Positions 59,400 through 64,000 of a stretch of DNA of 64,000 nucleotides are shown here, one piece after another. The notes below the pieces were generated by a model. It was given only the letters and a program-made list of their open reading frames with translations, had not been told where the DNA came from and searched no databases. The DNA is from Pseudomonas triticicola (GTDB lineage: Bacteria > Pseudomonadota > Gammaproteobacteria > Pseudomonadales > Pseudomonadaceae), in assembly GCF_019145375.1 (NCBI RefSeq), contig NZ_JAHSTX010000002.1:686001-750000 (forward strand), in the 5' to 3' direction. The translations under genes were made by a program, and so were the position numbers. Numbering within the stretch: position 1 is the first letter of the stretch; each line of letters starts with the position of its first letter.

Positions 59400-61928
59400 A
59401 TGGCCACACCCCAACAATTGCAGCTGCTGGCTCCTTTATCCGGCGTGCTGATGGCGCTGGACCAGGTGCCCGACCCGGTGTTTGCCGGGCGGATCATCGG
59501 CGACGGTCTGTGCATCGACCCGACTTCGTCAACGCTCTGCGCACCTCTGGCCGGTGTGGTCAGCGATGTGCAGGCCAGCGGGCACGCGCTCACTATCACC
59601 AGTGACGCGGGTGTTCAGGTGTTGATGCACATCGGCCTGGACACGGTGAATCTCGCCGGCAAAGGTTTCACCCGCCGCGTTGAAGCGGGGCAGCGGGTCG
59701 AAGCGGGGCAGGCGCTGATCGACTTCGATGCTGACTACATTGCCCTGCACGCGCGCAGTTTGTTGACCTTGATGCTGGTGGTCAGCGGCGAGCCGTTCGA
59801 TTCACTCGTTGGCTCAACCGGGTTGGTCGAGGTGGGCCAGCCAGTGCTGGACGTCTTGGTCGGCGCAGCCGTTGGCGAACATCCAGCGCCGGTGCCGGGC
59901 GATGCGGTGTTCTCGCAGCCGATCAACCTGCCCAATCCCAATGGACTGCACGCGCGGCCGGCGGCAGTATTCGCTCAAGCGGCCAAGGCATTTTCAGCGA
60001 CCATCCATTTGCACAAGCTGCAAGCTCAAGCCAACGGCAAATCTCTGGTGGCGATCATGGCGTTGCAAACGGCCCATGGCGACAGTGTGCAGGTCAGCGC
60101 CGAAGGTGAAGATGCCGAAGCAGCGGTCGCGGCGCTGACACGCTTGCTGAGCGAAGGCTGCGGCGAAGCGGTGACAACGCCCGCACCGGTCGAAGCCGAT
60201 GCAGCAGAAATGCCGGACATCCTGCGCGGTGTCTGCGCCTCGCCCGGTTCGGCGTTGGGACAAGTCATGCAGATCGTCGAAGCATCGCTTCTGGTCAACG
60301 AGTTCGGCGCCGAGCCGCCGATCGAGCTTGAGGCGTTGAGCCAGGCCCTGATCGAAGCCGACATGGCTCTGCAACATTTGCGTGACACCGCCAGCGGCCA
60401 GGCGCAGACGGAGATCTTCAAGGCGCATCAGGAACTGCTGGCCGACCCGAGCCTGCTGGATCAGGCCAGGGCGCTGATTGACGCGGGCAAAAGCGCAGCG
60501 TTTGCCTGGAAGACCAGCACCGATGCGACGGCGGCGATGTTTCGCTCGCTGGGCAATGCCTTGCTGGCTGAGCGCGCGGCGGATCTGGATGATGTCGGCC
60601 AGCGCGTGCTCAAGCTGATCCTCGGTGTTCACGAGCAGACGCTGGAGTTGCCGGACGACACCATTCTGATCGCCGATCAGCTGACCCCTTCCCAGACCGC
60701 CGGGCTCGATACGCGCAAGGTGCTCGGATTTGCCACCGTTGGCGGCGGCGCCACCAGCCATGTCGCGATCCTCGCGCGGGCCTGTGGCTTGCCGGCGATT
60801 TGCGGCATGCCGCTGCAAATGCTCGGGCTCGGCAACGGCACGCGGGTGCTGCTCGATGCCGACAAAGGCGAATTGCAGTTGCACCCGGACGCCGAGTCCA
60901 TCGATCAATTGCGCACGCGGCATGAGCGCCAGCGCAAGCGTCATCAGCAGGAACTGGCCCAGGCCAGCGAGGCGGCCTGCACCCGTGACGGTCAGCACAT
61001 CGAAGTCACCGCCAACGTTGCCTCGCAGGGCGAAACCGCCCAGGCCATGGAGCTGGGCGCGAATGGTGTGGGGCTGCTGCGTTCGGAGTTTCTCTACCTC
61101 GGCCGTCAGCAAGCGCCGAGCCATGACGAACAGCTGGCCACTTATAGCGCCATCGCGCGCACCATCGGGCCGGCACACAATCTGGTGGTGCGCACCCTCG
61201 ATGTCGGTGGCGACAAACCGCTGGCTTATGTGCCGATGGACAGCGAAACCAATCCTTTCCTCGGCTTGCGCGGCATTCGACTGTGTCTTGAACGACCGCA
61301 ACTGTTGCGCGAGCAGTTCCGTGCAATCCTCGCCTGCTCTGAACTGACGCGTCTGCACATCATGTTGCCGATGGTCACGAATCTGGCCGAGCTACGGCTG
61401 GCGCGGCAGATTCTCGAGCAGGAAACGCGGGTGCTGGGCTTGGCGCATATGCCGAAGCTGGGAATCATGATCGAAGTGCCTGCCGCTGCGCTGATGGCCG
61501 ATGTGCTGGCGCCGCACGTGGATTTCTTTTCCATCGGCACCAACGATCTCACCCAATACACGCTGGCCATGGATCGCGATCATCCGCGTCTGGCCAGCCA
61601 GGCGGACAGCTTTCATCCCTCGGTACTGCGCCTGATTGCCATGACGGTGAAGGCTGCGCATGCCCACGGCAAATGGGTCGGCGTCTGCGGTGCGATGGCG
61701 TCTGAACGCCTTGCCGTGCCGCTGCTGCTGGGGCTGGGTGTGGATGAGCTGTCGGTTAGCGTGCCGTTGATTCCGGCGATCAAGTCGGCGGTGCGCGAGG
61801 TGAATCTGGCCGACTGTCGAATCATCGCCGAACAGGTTTCGAATCTGGAAAGCGCCACTGATGTCCGCGAAGCCTTGCAGCGCTTTCATGAGGCGAACAT
61901 CGCTGCCTCGCCGGTTATGGAGAATTGA
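59400..61928 (+). CDS. Fused PTS protein EIIA-HPr-EI
   Basis: 842 residues. EIIA-Glc type domain (1-150; His62 and active His77 in VLMHIGLDTV), HPr (175-255; His184 in NPNGLHARPAAV) and EI (273-842; His454 in GGGATSHVAILARACGLPA, then GVGLLRSEFLYL and FFSIGTNDLTQYTLA). The one polypeptide passes phosphate from PEP to TreB. ATG 59400 with AGGTGAT upstream; ATG 59376 also in frame. Similar fused proteins serve fructose and GlcNAc systems in Pseudomonas. Confidence 0.93.
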   Translation: MATPQQLQLLAPLSGVLMALDQVPDPVFAGRIIGDGLCIDPTSSTLCAPLAGVVSDVQASGHALTITSDAGVQVLMHIGLDTVNLAGKGFTRRVEAGQRVEAGQALIDFDADYIALHARSLLTLMLVVSGEPFDSLVGSTGLVEVGQPVLDVLVGAAVGEHPAPVPGDAVFSQPINLPNPNGLHARPAAVFAQAAKAFSATIHLHKLQAQANGKSLVAIMALQTAHGDSVQVSAEGEDAEAAVAALTRLLSEGCGEAVTTPAPVEADAAEMPDILRGVCASPGSALGQVMQIVEASLLVNEFGAEPPIELEALSQALIEADMALQHLRDTASGQAQTEIFKAHQELLADPSLLDQARALIDAGKSAAFAWKTSTDATAAMFRSLGNALLAERAADLDDVGQRVLKLILGVHEQTLELPDDTILIADQLTPSQTAGLDTRKVLGFATVGGGATSHVAILARACGLPAICGMPLQMLGLGNGTRVLLDADKGELQLHPDAESIDQLRTRHERQRKRHQQELAQASEAACTRDGQHIEVTANVASQGETAQAMELGANGVGLLRSEFLYLGRQQAPSHDEQLATYSAIARTIGPAHNLVVRTLDVGGDKPLAYVPMDSETNPFLGLRGIRLCLERPQLLREQFRAILACSELTRLHIMLPMVTNLAELRLARQILEQETRVLGLAHMPKLGIMIEVPAAALMADVLAPHVDFFSIGTNDLTQYTLAMDRDHPRLASQADSFHPSVLRLIAMTVKAAHAHGKWVGVCGAMASERLAVPLLLGLGVDELSVSVPLIPAIKSAVREVNLADCRIIAEQVSNLESATDVREALQRFHEANIAASPVMEN

Positions 61929-61930
61929 AC

Positions 61931-62221
61931 ATGTTCGACAAATTGCAGCAGGCATTCTGGAAAGCACTGACGCCGGATCTGGTGCCGGAAGAGGTGAAAG
62001 CTGCCGCCGATGCGGTTGCCGGCCTGAGCGCCGAGATCGTGGCGGCGCTGGGGGGGGTGGATAACCTCAAGTCGCAGCAACCGCTGGCGCTGACCCGGGT
62101 GCGCGTGACGTTGCATGATGAGGCCCGTGTCGACCGTCAGGCCCTGAGTGTGGCCGGTGTGGCGGGCGTCATGCCGCTTGAGGGCGGCGTGCTGCACCTG
62201 ATTACCGGGCTGCGCGCATAA
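61931..62221 (+). CDS. EIIB-like PTS protein without the active cysteine
   Basis: 96 residues. The fold pattern of glucose-type EIIB is there (ALGGVDNLKSQQPLALTRVRVTLHDEARVD, in part, and GVAGVMPLEGGVLHLITG), but the whole protein has no cysteine. Where EIIB has C-x-T-R (Cys28 of TreB here), this one has ALTR. It cannot carry phosphate in the usual way. Two bases after the fused PTS gene, so same operon; perhaps regulatory. Confidence 0.85.
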   Translation: MFDKLQQAFWKALTPDLVPEEVKAAADAVAGLSAEIVAALGGVDNLKSQQPLALTRVRVTLHDEARVDRQALSVAGVAGVMPLEGGVLHLITGLRA

Positions 62222-62339
62222 GGCCGACAAGACGTGCGGCCGCAGGTCGCCCTTACTGTTTCTCAACTGCGGGTGTATCGTATTCGCCTTTTTGCGGATC
62301 CCTCGGGGTCTGTCGCTGATACGTGAGGTAGTTGAGTTC

Positions 62340-64000
<1,661 letters not shown>

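Overview
The window is chromosomal DNA of a Pseudomonas from the fluorescens group. This rests on the gene order (queA-tgt-yajC-secDF, suhB, trmJ-cysE, iscRSUA-hscBA-fdx-iscX-ndk-rlmN-pilW-rodZ-ispG-hisS-yfgM-bamB-der, leuA, xseA, guaBA, tadA), the GC-rich codon use, and paired REP palindromes (GTGGGAGCGAGCCTGCTCGCGAA type) between genes. Genus-level placement is confident; species-level placement is not possible from sequence alone.

Layout. 0-3.8 kb: a translationally coupled three-gene unit whose products match, in order and family, the glutamine kinase, gamma-glutamyl-CDP-amidate hydrolase and CTP:phosphoglutamine cytidylyltransferase that make the phosphoramidate (P-N) group of Campylobacter capsule. 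This is the most unusual part of the window. 3.8-12.5 kb: accessory and poorly known genes (GNAT, LysR with a divergent class III aminotransferase, a truncated orphan YefM/Phd antitoxin, a PhoD-like phosphatase, two paralogous small membrane proteins with a shared upstream 19-bp repeat, an exported unknown, small unknowns). 12.6-15.1 kb: a small, more AT-rich island with a PAAR spike protein, a peptidoglycan amidase effector and a membrane-anchored candidate immunity protein, ending next to a tRNA-Leu(CAA) gene with a gene remnant beside it.

15.1-39.2 kb is core housekeeping DNA: queuosine synthesis, the SecDF-YajC translocase, tRNA methylation, cysteine synthesis, the complete ISC iron-sulfur system headed by an IscR-type promoter, nucleotide balance, RlmN, PilW, RodZ, IspG, HisS and outer-membrane assembly (BamB), then Der. 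39.2-50.7 kb: a methionine aminotransferase/omega-amidase salvage pair, leuA with a newly seen leucine-rich leader peptide, an M23 peptidase, xseA, a TauE permease, a double-zinc-knuckle unknown and guaBA. Four of the five REP pairs sit between 41.2 and 46.9 kb.

50.7-62.2 kb: a 1046-residue toxin-like protein whose C-terminal effector domain appears to have lost its catalytic signature, then a complete trehalose PTS locus: TreR, two identical TreR operators, EIIBC, trehalose-6-phosphate hydrolase, a LamB-type porin, a fused EIIA-HPr-EI phosphorelay protein and a short EIIB-like protein with no cysteine. The phosphate path is PEP to EI to HPr to EIIA (one polypeptide) to TreB, giving trehalose-6-phosphate that TreC splits. 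The window ends with a Tat-exported multicopper oxidase and the 5' part of tadA.
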